Below the pieces are notes generated by a model. That model had not been told where the DNA came from and ran no database searches. It worked only from the letters and a program-made list of their open reading frames with translations. Positions 52,398-63,453 of a stretch of DNA of 64,000 nt are shown piece after piece. The DNA is from Amyloporia xantha (lineage: Eukaryota; Basidiomycota; Agaricomycetes; Polyporales; Adustoporiaceae), in assembly GCA_036971615.1 (NCBI GenBank), contig JAYKKR010000001.1, positions 3,906,001-3,970,000 on the forward strand, in the 5' to 3' direction. A program made the position numbers and the translations under genes. The stretch's first letter is position 1. The number at the start of each line of letters is the position of its first letter.

Positions 52398-53600
52398 TCA
52401 CCCTTGAATCTTTTGGAGAGTACCAGAATCCACAATCTTCATGTTTGAGTCCAAGGTTGACTTGGTACCTCCATCATTGAACCATATCTGCCCATCTGGC
52501 ATAACTGCACGTGCAGTAAAGTGGAATTGTCCAAAGTATATGATGCCACACAGCCTGTATTGACTTTCACCCTGTCCTATGTGGAATATGGAATCAAAGT
52601 CTATCTGGAGACCATTTGTGACAAACACCATAAAGTTGGGTGCTTCAGAGATGGTGTACTGCATCTTGAGCTTCTTTGGACATCTGGGGCACTTGTGTTG
52701 AGTCTTGCGCATACACAGGGCATGTAGCCACTCTGATATTTTGCGGTTCTTGGAAGATCCTAGCTTAAATGCACACTCCTTCCATAATGGCTTTGTACAG
52801 TCCCAGAGCACAGGATTGTCTGTGTCACCCTCAAGCTCAGTGTGGCAGTGATTGCAGATCAGAGTCTTGGTCACATAATCCTCTGGAATGGCAAGCATGG
52901 TTGCACACAGCTTGTATATATCAGTGCCCTCCTTTCCTTCAACTGGAAATGCCTCTGAGTCAAGTTTGTGAAGCTCAGCTCGGAGTTCATCTCTGGCCTC
53001 TTCCATGGACAACATGTGTGTATCCACCTTCTGGAATGTCTGAGTGAATCTGGTGAGCATGGCATTTTGACTGGAGATATTTGCTATCCAATGGTCATGA
53101 CTTTGTCTATACACAGTGTATAGAATGAAGAAAAGAGAGTCATATGCACAGCTATAGCTCCCACCATCCCACTTGAATCCAGGAGGACCACTCTTCTCCA
53201 GTATGTCAGATGCCTTGGACTTTTTTATCTGGCGCTCACTCTGCTCAGCCATGTCAATCTCTCTTTTGCGCTTGGTCCCTCTGTTCCTTTGCACCTTGTC
53301 ATTGCTGACTGTCTCCAATACCTTGGTTCCCTTTGCAGGCACATACTTGGCCAACTGAAGCAGCTGCTTGACCTTGAATTCCTGGGCCTTTTTGCTGTTG
53401 TCTTTGTGCTTTTTGTCTGGTCTTCCCAGATCCTGCCATGCTGCATCCTCAGTTGGCTCTTCCAGTTCAAACACATCTGTCTTGGACCATTTGAGTGCAG
53501 AATGCACGGTCTTTGGCACATACAGTGTTCCCTTTGCCTTGCAATATGAATAAATCAGTGCGTTTCTAGTTGAAGCCTCCACCTTTTGGGCAGATGACAT
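52398..53600 (-). CDS. Helitron helicase C-terminal extension with USP-like cysteine protease domain (400 aa)
   Basis: In phase with the helicase except for one missing A in an A run near 53586, so this is the C-terminus of the same protein and the listed Met is not a true start. The Cys box S-Y-S-C-A-Y-D-S-L-F has Cys151. Two CX2C pairs (I-C-N-H-C and C-P-R-C) look like the zinc ribbon of ubiquitin-specific proteases. The His box Q-F-H-F-T-A-R-A has His360 and W-F-N-D-G has Asp376. All three putative catalytic residues are present. Deubiquitinase-like activity is an inference; OTU or Ulp1-type domains are known in other Helitrons. Confidence 0.8.
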   Translation of the reverse strand: MSSAQKVEASTRNALIYSYCKAKGTLYVPKTVHSALKWSKTDVFELEEPTEDAAWQDLGRPDKKHKDNSKKAQEFKVKQLLQLAKYVPAKGTKVLETVSNDKVQRNRGTKRKREIDMAEQSERQIKKSKASDILEKSGPPGFKWDGGSYSCAYDSLFFILYTVYRQSHDHWIANISSQNAMLTRFTQTFQKVDTHMLSMEEARDELRAELHKLDSEAFPVEGKEGTDIYKLCATMLAIPEDYVTKTLICNHCHTELEGDTDNPVLWDCTKPLWKECAFKLGSSKNRKISEWLHALCMRKTQHKCPRCPKKLKMQYTISEAPNFMVFVTNGLQIDFDSIFHIGQGESQYRLCGIIYFGQFHFTARAVMPDGQIWFNDGGTKSTLDSNMKIVDSGTLQKIQG

Positions 53601-56600
53601 TCATAGCGTAATCGGGTTATCTCATCCAGGATCTCCAGCTCACGGAACTCCTGCCGCAGAGAGCCTGATATTCCACCTGTCATCTTGTTGGAGTCAAATC
53701 CTTGCACAATAATAGTGCCTTCATATGTGGATCCTCTGGAAAGACATGTGTATATAGACTGATGGTTTTTGCAGTTCTGCAGATCACACACATTGTCATG
53801 TCGTGTTCGCCCCTGGGATCCAAAGTCAGTCATGGCAAAGTTGGGAATAACAGCCACTTGGTCTCGCAGAATGGTCAGGGTCTTGTCATTGGGCATCTTG
53901 CATGTGATCTTCAGGGGCTGGTGTGACATTGGAATGACATTCTCTGGAAGACCCTCCAGCTTGATTGGAGTGGGTGGACATGTCAGTTTCACAAACAAGG
54001 TGTCCAAAGCCATCTTGTTATCATCAATGGGTCTGGCTGTCCACCCTGCAACCACACCCTCTGCACCATTTGTTACACAGCACTCTGTTGCCTCGTTGGT
54101 CTTGATCATCACAGGCATTCCTTGGCACAGTGACAGCTTACCTGGATGGTTGTCTGTACACTCATGTGGCAGATCCCACAGCACTCGCTGGATATCTGGT
54201 TGGATGACATTGCTGGATCGTCTTGGATCAAGAGTGGTTGTCTTGCGCTTTTGCTTTTTCTTGCCCTCATTGTCAGATCTCCACTTGTCATCAGAGTAGA
54301 ATGTGACCAATTGCTGGCCTGTTTCTCTAGCAAAGCGTGCACAGCCCAGCTCATTGATTTTGTCACAATATGCATTCCAAGCAGTAATCACAGAGACATT
54401 GCGAAACCTGGGCTGATTTAGTTTGGGTTTGCCCACACCACGTCCTGCAATACGCCCCTGTAGATGTTTGATGTCAGCTTGTGTACATGACTTGTATCGC
54501 ATGTTCTCGAGAGCCTTTCTCATTTTTGCATCATTTGGAGTTTGCAGTCTTTGCCTCATGTTTTCACGCAGTATGACCACTGTGGTAACCTGATGCCAGA
54601 GAGCCTTGCCCACAGATGCCTCTTGCTCCCGGTGACTGTGAGTGGTGTGTACAACTGTGCCTACTTTGTGGGAGTACAGTGGATATGAAGCTCCAGCAGG
54701 TGGCAGTTGGGCAAAATCACCAGCAAAGATCATGTTTACTCCTCCAAAGGGATCACCTTCATTCCGTAGAGCAGCACACATCTTGGCACATATCATGTAC
54801 AGACTGTGACAGTCCACCATGGATATCTCATCTATGAATATGTAGTCTACATTCTGTAGCCGTGCTCGCACTTGCATGAGTGCAGTGATGGAATCAGCCC
54901 CAAATTTGCTAAATCCCAGCATGGAATGATAGGTAGATCCTGCAATCAGAGCTGCAGCTGCACCAGTGGGAGCCATGCACATGAATCTGTAGCCCTCATT
55001 GCGCTCTCCAAAGAAATGGATCAAGGCTTTGATCACTTGAGACTTGCCAGTGCCAGCCATACCACCCAGATACATTTTGAGTTGTTCACCAGGAGGATCT
55101 GTGGCATGATTGGCCACTATGCGAAATGCACGCTCCTGCTCTTTGTTAAGACTGAATTTGGCCACAGTGCTGTTGATCAGAGTCTGGTCAGCCTCGCACT
55201 TGGCCTTGAAGTTTTTGTCTAGATAAGACTGGTCAATCACTTTGACTACATTCACATATTTGTCCTCTGGCATCCCTCCATTAGTGCTTGCATTTGGATT
55301 CTTAGCAACTGCTTGCTCTTCACGTGCCCTGAGAATCTCTTGGCGCTTCTCAGTCAGCAGATTACGCCACTCTGATGCTTTCATATGGTCTCCCCTGATC
55401 ATAGGCTCTTTCAAGGTAGCAACAGCATCTTTGTGCTCTGCAGGAAGACTGTCTAGCCAGCCAGAGGTATGCATAATGTTTTCAGCCTGCATCATATGTG
55501 CCAGACGTAGTTGAGCTCTGCTTCCCAGTTGTTCCCACTCACTGGCTTCCCCTATCAAGTCTTCATCAGGACTCAGGCCATCTAATCCTTGATTTGCATA
55601 ATGCTGGTCATCTAGCTCATCAAGTGTCTTCATGTCTGCTGCAAAGGATGGAGCATTGCCATCCAAGCCTGCTCTGCGTGCCTTGGAAAAGTCATCTCTG
55701 GCATCATTGCACTCATAGCGAAGATGGAAAAACTTCATGACATCTCTCTGTCTGTCAGTAAAACTGTGGTTCTCAAATGCATCATGCCACAGAGTATCTT
55801 TGTCCTGCTTCAAGTCTGCTCCAGAACACCATGGTTTGAAGAGAGTGAGCATGGTCAGACAGTATTCTTCTCTGTTTCCAGCATCTTTGCGTGGTAGAGC
55901 TCCACCAATAAAGTTAGGAACAAGACTCTCCTCTTCTGCGACCAGTCTGGCTTGTCGAGATCCATAGCGTGGATGGTTTTTCAGGAATCGTTCAGGCTGC
56001 AATTCATTCATCTCAGCCTGGACATTTTGCTCACTGACTAGTGTTTTTGCATTTGCAGTGGTCAGAAGCAGCTCATCCTCAGATTCTTCTTCCTCTTCTT
56101 TTATAGGAGTCAGCTCGGGTAGGCCATCTGGTATCTCATCAACTGTGCTATCATCAACTTTATTTAGTCTTGTGTTCTCAAACTCATCCTCCGCAGAGAT
56201 GCCTAATCCCTCATCTATATGATAGTCATTCTCAAAATCTGAATCTCCACTCTCAGCATCAAGGGAATTTTCCACCGTATCAAATGATTTAGAGTTCAAG
56301 TTGTTTTTTTGGGTCTTTCGATTAATGGGCTCCACTCTGGCTCGCCTTATCCAATCATACAGGCAAATATGCTCATACTTGGTTGGTCTGTATACATAGT
56401 CATCAGTGGAGGAAAGAGCCACAAATTTGCCCTGGATATTGCCCAACATCACCTTATCAGGGCCTTCTGGATCAGTAAATATCACTTTTGGTGCTTCTGA
56501 CAAGTCATCTTCCCATGCATGTCGAACTGCACTGACATATGTTCTCCAGAAGCAAATTCTAAACTTGTGACTGGTGTAGTGATCATTGTGGTTCAGCAGA

Positions 56601-57172
56601 TACATGGCAGCCATGGGTCCACCAATCTCTGAGCTTGCTGTAAGTGTGTTGACAATTTTGGTAAGTATGGATCTTGCCTTTTGTTTACAATCAGAGCTGT
56701 CACTCAGCAGCATTTCAGAGTTTTTGTCAAACACTCTTCGAATGGCATCAAACATGGTGTGCGTCTTCAGGGGAGTTTTTGTAATATAGTCTGTGACATA
56801 GGAGATAACTGACTTGATGGCTGTTCCAGAGAGCAGGCTGGTTACATCAGAGTTGCATCGGAGAAGATAGCTGAGTACTGGAGTATATGTGTTTAGCCAA
56901 GCCTCACCTTTCTTCATATTGAGAGCTCCAGTCTCAGGATCCACAGTGGTGTGGGGAAATGTCTGACGAGGAAAGCGTGCCTTGCATGTTCCAGTCTTGA
57001 CAAACCCACATCCCTCGTTATGACCATGTATGTTGGATCTAAACACAATATTGTTGACCTCATCTGTATACTCTTTTATCCATGTGTCATGTTGCATACA
57101 AGACTCACAGTCTACCATATGATCACTGCCATGTTTGGTACAAGGTGGGGCTGCTGGACGAGACACAATCAT
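53555..57172 (-). CDS. Helitron Rep tyrosine region and SF1 helicase (1205 aa)
   Basis: Starts in the Rep domain: the two-tyrosine motif Y-V-T-D-Y-I-T-K has Y125 and Y129, which would nick and join DNA. A Cys/His-rich segment precedes it. An acidic insert lies at about 290-400. The helicase shows Walker A G-M-A-G-T-G-K-S near 703, Walker B I-D-E-I-S-M near 781, motif III G-D-F-A-Q-L-P-P near 820 and late motifs ending T-C-L-S-R-G. Length is normal for a Helitron helicase. The Met at 57172 overlaps the stop of the upstream Rep piece by a few bases and is not a genuine start. Confidence 0.92.
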   Translation of the reverse strand: MIVSRPAAPPCTKHGSDHMVDCESCMQHDTWIKEYTDEVNNIVFRSNIHGHNEGCGFVKTGTCKARFPRQTFPHTTVDPETGALNMKKGEAWLNTYTPVLSYLLRCNSDVTSLLSGTAIKSVISYVTDYITKTPLKTHTMFDAIRRVFDKNSEMLLSDSSDCKQKARSILTKIVNTLTASSEIGGPMAAMYLLNHNDHYTSHKFRICFWRTYVSAVRHAWEDDLSEAPKVIFTDPEGPDKVMLGNIQGKFVALSSTDDYVYRPTKYEHICLYDWIRRARVEPINRKTQKNNLNSKSFDTVENSLDAESGDSDFENDYHIDEGLGISAEDEFENTRLNKVDDSTVDEIPDGLPELTPIKEEEEESEDELLLTTANAKTLVSEQNVQAEMNELQPERFLKNHPRYGSRQARLVAEEESLVPNFIGGALPRKDAGNREEYCLTMLTLFKPWCSGADLKQDKDTLWHDAFENHSFTDRQRDVMKFFHLRYECNDARDDFSKARRAGLDGNAPSFAADMKTLDELDDQHYANQGLDGLSPDEDLIGEASEWEQLGSRAQLRLAHMMQAENIMHTSGWLDSLPAEHKDAVATLKEPMIRGDHMKASEWRNLLTEKRQEILRAREEQAVAKNPNASTNGGMPEDKYVNVVKVIDQSYLDKNFKAKCEADQTLINSTVAKFSLNKEQERAFRIVANHATDPPGEQLKMYLGGMAGTGKSQVIKALIHFFGERNEGYRFMCMAPTGAAAALIAGSTYHSMLGFSKFGADSITALMQVRARLQNVDYIFIDEISMVDCHSLYMICAKMCAALRNEGDPFGGVNMIFAGDFAQLPPAGASYPLYSHKVGTVVHTTHSHREQEASVGKALWHQVTTVVILRENMRQRLQTPNDAKMRKALENMRYKSCTQADIKHLQGRIAGRGVGKPKLNQPRFRNVSVITAWNAYCDKINELGCARFARETGQQLVTFYSDDKWRSDNEGKKKQKRKTTTLDPRRSSNVIQPDIQRVLWDLPHECTDNHPGKLSLCQGMPVMIKTNEATECCVTNGAEGVVAGWTARPIDDNKMALDTLFVKLTCPPTPIKLEGLPENVIPMSHQPLKITCKMPNDKTLTILRDQVAVIPNFAMTDFGSQGRTRHDNVCDLQNCKNHQSIYTCLSRGSTYEGTIIVQGFDSNKMTGGISGSLRQEFRELEILDEITRLRYECHLPKRWRLQLETH

Positions 57173-57793
57173 GGTGGGATTAACATATAAGGGGTCTTCT
57201 TCTTCCTTCTAAGTGAGTTTTTGATCCAGATAAGCATGTGTAAGTGAAGAGTGAGACGTCCTTGCTGCTCTACTGTGCCGTAGTAGGCTGCAGTATCACC
57301 ATAGACCCCTCTGTGATCAACTCCAACACCTAAGACATGTTTAAGAAACAATTCAACCATGACTTTGAAGAAGCGTGCACCTGAAACTGGATTATTGGCA
57401 ATCAGTCTTTTACGTAGATCAGGGTGAAGAATGTGTGGGTGGAACATCTCTTGGGTGTCTGCAAAGTACAATGCAAGAGGATGGGATACATCAGAAGGAG
57501 CAAATGTTATAAACCATGATGGAGCACCCAGAGATGCCGTCAGAGCCCATATTTCATTACGCATTCGTTTCCGGTTTGTGGAGGAGCCTTGAACTTTGTG
57601 AGCAACATGGTCTAGATCATTGATAATTGTAAAACATGCCTTCTCTTCTTCACTCTCAGGCTTCACAGGTCCTTGGCTCAATCGCTTGATCAGATCTTCT
57701 AGTGTGGTCATGGGGACATTTAGTATGCGGTTAGTAATGTCAGCAAAGTTCTTACGGTTGGTAAGTAAATACCCACCTGTTGTGGAGTTCTTT
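57169..57793 (-). pseudogene. Helitron Rep HUH domain fragment
   Basis: Contains F-I-T-F-A-P-S-D and the metal-binding H-L-H (residues 190-192 of the open frame) of the rolling-circle HUH nuclease. The first residues (M-A-R-S-H-Q-V) come from family A copy 5; native sequence starts at K-N-S-T-T-G-G. The 3' end reads into a Lys-rich tail and TGA. The usual 40 or so residues between the HUH motif and the following Cys-rich part are missing, through a deletion or an unspliced intron. Confidence 0.85.
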
Positions 57794-60700
57794 ACTTGGT
57801 GGGAGCGGGCCAATAAATGGCAGGACGATTCCTGAGGATTTTGAAGTGCTGTCTTCCATTATTGCCCCACAAGGTTCAATAATATAAGATTTTCATTACA
57901 ATTGGATCACTTGCCTCTGATTACTCTTCAGACATTGACTCTACAAACTTATAGAGACAATCTGATGGCTGTGAAAACTAATCCCAGTAAGTGTACCAAC
58001 CTACTATATTAACTTTACAAGCACATGGCAACAGTCATAGAAACAGACTGCAAAGATATTACAAAAATTGAAACTGGATCTTGATACAGGTGTATGTCAG
58101 TGAATATTGAGAATCTCAATACACATGTTACAACATTTCCTAATGAAATAAGTGAGTTCTGTCTGATGGAGTGTAAAAGTGATTTTGACCCTAACCCATT
58201 AGAAACTCTTGTAGTGTCATTAGAACATTTACTTACAAAGTGAACATTCTCTATCAAATGAGCCTACTATGTATTTTTCACATTTTGTAATGACATTCCA
58301 AACTCACTCTAATGAGAGTATGAAGTCATCCTCATGATTACATCAGCTTGCTCTTGACCATACAAACTTGCTTTTGAGATCATACATATTCACTCTAACT
58401 GCAATGCAAACCTGCTCAGGCTACAACAATGCTATTTATGAATCAAATCTTACAACAGCCATATCTCAGTAAGTATTGAGAATTCCAATACAAACATTAC
58501 AACTTTTCCTAATGAAGTAAGTAGGTTCTATCTGATGGAATATAAAAGTGATTTTCCACACTAACCACATACAAACCTTTCTAATGTCATTACAACATTT
58601 ACTTATCAAGTCAATCTTGCCTTTCAAATGGGACCATTATGTATTTCACCTATTTTGTAATGACATTACAAATTTGCTCTAATTGCCATTTGAAAGTCAT
58701 ATCAGACACCTTTGCATTCAAAGTCAGTGTAATGATCATACATATTTGCTCTAATGACACTACAAACTCACTGGAATCACCACACAAACTCATCATACTA
58801 AGCATACAAACTTATCCTAATTATCATTCAAATGTATTGTATTGACCCTACAAAGTCACCATAAGTATCATACAAACCTACACTAATCACCATTCAAACT
58901 GACTCTAATGATCATATAAAGTTACTCTAGTATCACTACAAGCTCACCCTAATCACCATAGAATCATATTGTATTGACTATACAAGTCACTCTAATGATC
59001 ATATAAACTCAATGTAATCACCATACAAACTTACTCTAATCACCATACAAACTTACTCTAATACCCATATAAACTCACTCTAATGCCCATACAAAGTGAT
59101 CATAATGACCATACAAACTTACTCCAATAACCATACAAATCCATTCTAATCATCATACAAACTGACTCTAATTATCATAGAAAGTCATTCTAATCTCCAT
59201 ACAAACTTGCTCTAATCACTATACAAACTCACTCTAATCCACATACAAAGTTGCTCTAATGACCCTACAAACTATGTCTAATTATCATACAAAGTCACTC
59301 CAATCACCATAGAAATGTATTGTACTGATACTACAAACTTGCTCTAATCACCATACAAATTCACTATAACAATCATACAAACTCACTACAATTATCATAC
59401 AAACCTAGTTCAATCAGCATACAATGTCGCACCAATCACCATTCAAGTCATTCTAGGGGTCATACAAACCTGCTCTAAATACAGCATAAAGCTCTCTAAG
59501 GTCCTTACAAACATGCTCTAATGATATCCATATAGCAGCCTTACAATGAATCTATAAAGAACAGCTAAAGCCGTGGTTACAGGCTTGCGCTTGGAGCGCA
59601 TTTTTGGGCGCCTAAAAAGTGGCTGACACTCAGAAAGGCAATGATCATTGAATAGCAGATTTGTTATGGCCTCAAATCCATAGAAATTTGAATGGGAGAT
59701 AGATACACTATAGTCCAAGGTCTGTACCAACTTTCAGCCAATTTAATTAAGAATTGAAGCCACAGCAAAGTGCGCTTTTTTCCATTTCCGGCAATTTCCG
59801 TGGGCGTCTACGGCGCATAGGGCGATCCACTGGAACGGATCGCCCTATGCGCACTTAGAATTTTCGCACTTTGGGGTCATGTGACCGCTTTTTCTGCTCT
59901 TGGGAGGCTCATGCTGGGCTCATTCTGGGCTCAAAAAATGCACAAAAGTCACCTAAAATAAGGGAATGTCTTTCTCCTTCATTTGGAATCCCTGTCTCGC
60001 ATTTTTCACATCTCACATACAGCCATATTTCCACATTTGGGCATGTTTGTATTGGCTCTACTGGCCAAGCAAAAATAGCAATAAATCCAGGAAAATCAAG
60101 ACCAATATGGACGTCACTGTGGCTACCTGCTGATGTAAGCATTTTCTCATGACTCACTATCTGACAGATCTGCTCTTTCCCTCTGACGACAACCATCTCA
60201 AGTGCAGGTGAGCTTTACACAGCAAAAGTGAGTGCAGCCCTCTTCTGTGTACCTCTAAGCTCATTACAAACAGGCTCTAATGGTATCTATAGAGAATGAA
60301 ATCTATAAAGAATCGATAAAAGGCCTGTATTGGAGCGCGCTCTTGGGCGCTTAAAGGGCGCCTAAAGCTCGAAAAGGCAATGATCGTTGAATAGCATATT
60401 CGTTATGGCCTCAAATCCTTAGATCTTTGAATGGGAGATGGATATACAATAGTCCAAGGTGTGTACCAATTTTCAGCCAATTTAATTAAGAATTGAAGCC
60501 ACAGAAAAGTGCGCTTTTTTCCATTTCCGGCAATTCCCGTGGGCGTCTACGGCGCATAGGGCGATCCACTGGAACGGATCGCCCTATGCGCACTTAGAAT
60601 TTTCGCACTTTGGGGTCATGTGACCGCTTTTTCTGCTCTTGAGAGGCTCATTCTGGGCTCATTCTGGGCTCAAACAATGCGTGAAAATCACCTAAAATAA

Positions 60701-61317
60701 GGGAATGTCTTTCTGCTTCATTTGGAATCCCTATCTCACATTTTTCAAATCTCACATACAGCCATATTTCCGCATTTGGGCAAGTGTATATTGGGGCTAT
60801 AGACTACAAACAAATACTAACAAATCTCAAAAAATAGGGGACAGCCTTTCGACAGCCATGGCTACCCCCTGATGTAAGCATTTCCTTATATGGCAATATT
60901 TGAATGTGGTCAATCCAACAGTATACCCACTTCAAAGGCCAGTAGGCCGCTGATCTGTCACATGTCCAAGGATAAGCACACGTGATTAGACACATGATCT
61001 AATCATGTGACATACCATACAAGGACATAGATAAGATATGGGCTGGATCTTATCTCATCAATGTTGGGGGTTGTTTGTACAAGTTGCGTCGTGCTGGCAG
61101 GTTTGTATTGAACTTTGTAATGGGTAACAAACTTTTGTATTGAGACTACAAGGGACCTTACAACAGCGGTAACAAAAGCCTGACCCTAACCCCAGGATCT
61201 TGGGCGCTTACAATACAAACTTTGTATTGAATTGGGTTCCCACGCTTAGGGCGCAAAAGTTGGTGTCGCGACTTTTGCTCACCAGAGAAACGCTTCCTTC
61301 GTACCTCAGGAATCGTA
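57794..61317 (+). mobile_element. Family A element, copy 5 (3524 bp) inside the Helitron Rep gene
   Basis: Left end at 57794 next to T57793, right end TA at 61316-61317 next to A61318. Deleting it joins E-Q-I to K-N-S-T-T-G-G exactly, the sequence expected in Helitron Rep. It is longer than copy 3 because the segment with the central hairpin is doubled (59540-60020 and 60240-60800; hairpins near 59815-59852 and 60553-60590). It keeps the 3' subterminal hairpin near 61253-61278. Confidence 0.9.
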
Positions 61318-61500
61318 ATCTGCTCATGATTAAATGCAACCAGTGGAAAGTAGCGGTCAAGTTGAAATCGTTTGTCATGATACATAAGTAGCTGCTGCTT
61401 ACGCTTTGTCTCAGAGACGGTAGTCACACCTTTGATATTGTTCAATCCACCAAAGCCATAAGGAAAAAGCCACGGAAACATCTGTGGATAGAGCTGTGGG
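61318..61500 (-). pseudogene. Helitron Rep N-terminal piece (Helitron-like domain)
   Basis: Encodes P-Q-M-F-P-W-L-F-P-Y-G-F-G-G-L and R-Y-F-P-L-V-A-F-N-H-E-Q-I, the conserved Helitron region just upstream of K-N-S-T-T-G. It is one base out of frame with the N-terminal ORF (break near 61503-61515) and cut by family A on its other side. Confidence 0.88.
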
Positions 61501-63453
61501 TTATGATAAAGACTCTGGGTTCTTTGCCTGCCCTATGCCCAGCACTTTTCCAGTCTTGAATTGATGGATTGCCTTGGCAATGACTGCTCTGGGATTCTCT
61601 GCCATCATATGCATCAACTGATCACCAGTTAGACCTTGCACTGCAAAAGGTACAGGCCCCTCCGTTGTTCCCTTGCCTTCACCAGGTCCATTGACTGCAG
61701 TTGCTTCAGGATCTTGATCCCAGTATGCCTGATGATAGTCAATAATCACTGGAGGCACATCCTCTGGATACTCATTGAGATTTTTGTATGAGATGGACAG
61801 ATCTGCATAGTCCTCATGATTCAGTTTGAGCCATTCCAATGCCTTTGCAACCTTGTCACGTCTCACCAGAAAGGGAGTCCGCTTGTGGTCCTTCTCTGTT
61901 GGTCTGTTAGGCCCAATGTATAAGAATGCAAATACTTCATCAAACTGTGCTCTGCTTGGTGGAAGTTCAGCATAAACCTCAGGCATTGGAACTGAGTGAC
62001 AGATGACATTAGCCTGCATACGGAAACTGCCACTGACTTTGACCTCTGCTATACAGTGGTTGTGTTCGACACGAGCGACAAGCATTTTTTCAACCCAAGT
62101 AAGATCACAGAGTTGAGATGGAACCTCTCCAATCCAAAGACCATTGGCAGTAAAAAGAGCGCACACAGCGCATGGCAGTTCAATGAACCTATTCTTATTC
62201 ATGTCTGAGTGAAATCCATTGACCACATCAGTGATAAGTTGAGCAGATGGTGCCTCTGGGGGAAAGATATTAAATGAAGTGTCTGTACCATCTTCTTCAG
62301 TTTGCTTCTTAACACATATGTGATCATTCTTGATAGTAGGCTGTTGTTTTGGCTTGACAGAGTGTTCTTGTTGTCTCAACTTGTCCCGATATAATTGACA
62401 TTTCTGTGCATTGGTCAAGGGATCTGTTTTCAGTGTAAATAGTGATACAAATGAAGGACAAGACACACATTTGTGTTCACCCAATGTACGTGCCATTTCA
62501 TCCACCTTCATGCGTTTGTAGTGAACTGATATGCTATGCAGACCAAGTACCTTTTTCAAAGAAGCACCGGATAGACGGCTTGCCAGTGTTTTCAATGGCA
62601 CATCTGCCAATATAATATCATCGTCTTCATGGTATCTATCTTTATCAAGGAGAACATAATCTGCAAATTGGTATTTACCATCAGAATTTACAGATGGTGT
62701 ACCAAAACATACAAATTGTTGCAGATCTTGGAAGGACCAATACCGGCTTTTCTTGGCAGCCAACCCTCCACCCACTAAGGATGTATCTAAATGTGAAAAC
62801 TTGACTTGATAGCATTTACATTGAGAATGTTTGCCAACATTACCAGAAAATAACCCAGCTGACATGCTCTTATATATCAGAATGCTTGCTGAATACACTC
62901 TGAAGTCATGTCTCCTGATGTGATTGCGCATACAGTAGAGGGATACACTTTTTATCTGGGCTTTGATATCAAAAATGGGCATAAACAGAATCAAATGAAG
63001 CTTATACACCAGTTTGAGTGAGCATGAATCTGGACATGGTTTGATGACATAGCATTTGTTATTTGTATTGTGTGACTCCATATAATATATGAGAACGCGG
63101 GTGAACGCTCTGTCGCCAAGCGACACGGATTTGTATATGAAAGTGCCCGCCAACACTTTGTCGTCAAACGACACGGTATTTATTTCAAGAGTGCCCGCCA
63201 ACACTCCATTTGTATGTGATGCTGTGATATCTAGATCACACAAAGAGACAGAATGGTTATCGGCTGATAATGAGTGGGTACGCACTGCATTTTTCTCGTA
63301 GTAATACCCAGATATTGCGACAGACTCCATAAGGAGCATAGGCAATAATTCCAGAAGAAAGCATAGCCACAGCAGGGCCACCAAGGTGTGAGTTTTTGAC
63401 GATTGCAATAACATGATGTATGGTAGAAGCAATGGTCGAGTGAGTCTATTCAT
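61501..63453 (-). CDS. Helitron protein N-terminal region (650 aa as opened)
   Basis: From about residue 300 it follows the usual basidiomycete Helitron N-terminus: C-V-S-C-P-S-F (zinc-finger-like), then a long variable part, then P-C-A-V-C-A-L-F and F-L-Y-I-G-P-N-R-P. The first 200 residues are hydrophobic and repetitive (V-L-A-G-T twice, with V-S-F-D-D-K and V-S-L-G-D-R), built on a short DNA repeat around 63100-63200, and may not be native coding sequence. The extreme N-terminus crosses the duplication breakpoint at 63445. No HUH residues are in this part. Confidence 0.75.
   Translation of the reverse strand: MNRLTRPLLLPYIMLLQSSKTHTLVALLWLCFLLELLPMLLMESVAISGYYYEKNAVRTHSLSADNHSVSLCDLDITASHTNGVLAGTLEINTVSFDDKVLAGTFIYKSVSLGDRAFTRVLIYYMESHNTNNKCYVIKPCPDSCSLKLVYKLHLILFMPIFDIKAQIKSVSLYCMRNHIRRHDFRVYSASILIYKSMSAGLFSGNVGKHSQCKCYQVKFSHLDTSLVGGGLAAKKSRYWSFQDLQQFVCFGTPSVNSDGKYQFADYVLLDKDRYHEDDDIILADVPLKTLASRLSGASLKKVLGLHSISVHYKRMKVDEMARTLGEHKCVSCPSFVSLFTLKTDPLTNAQKCQLYRDKLRQQEHSVKPKQQPTIKNDHICVKKQTEEDGTDTSFNIFPPEAPSAQLITDVVNGFHSDMNKNRFIELPCAVCALFTANGLWIGEVPSQLCDLTWVEKMLVARVEHNHCIAEVKVSGSFRMQANVICHSVPMPEVYAELPPSRAQFDEVFAFLYIGPNRPTEKDHKRTPFLVRRDKVAKALEWLKLNHEDYADLSISYKNLNEYPEDVPPVIIDYHQAYWDQDPEATAVNGPGEGKGTTEGPVPFAVQGLTGDQLMHMMAENPRAVIAKAIHQFKTGKVLGIGQAKNPESLS

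Larger units (their letters stand above)
51750..63444 (-). mobile_element. Helitron (autonomous type, decayed), minus strand
   Basis: Minus-strand order: N-terminal Cys/His region (63453-61501), Rep HUH domain, Rep tyrosine motif, SF1 (Pif1-like) helicase, C-terminal cysteine-protease-like domain. Broken by family A copy 5 inside Rep and by at least two single-base frameshifts. I could not identify a TC 5' end or a hairpin-CTRR 3' end, so the limits given are those of surrounding repeats. Confidence 0.85.
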
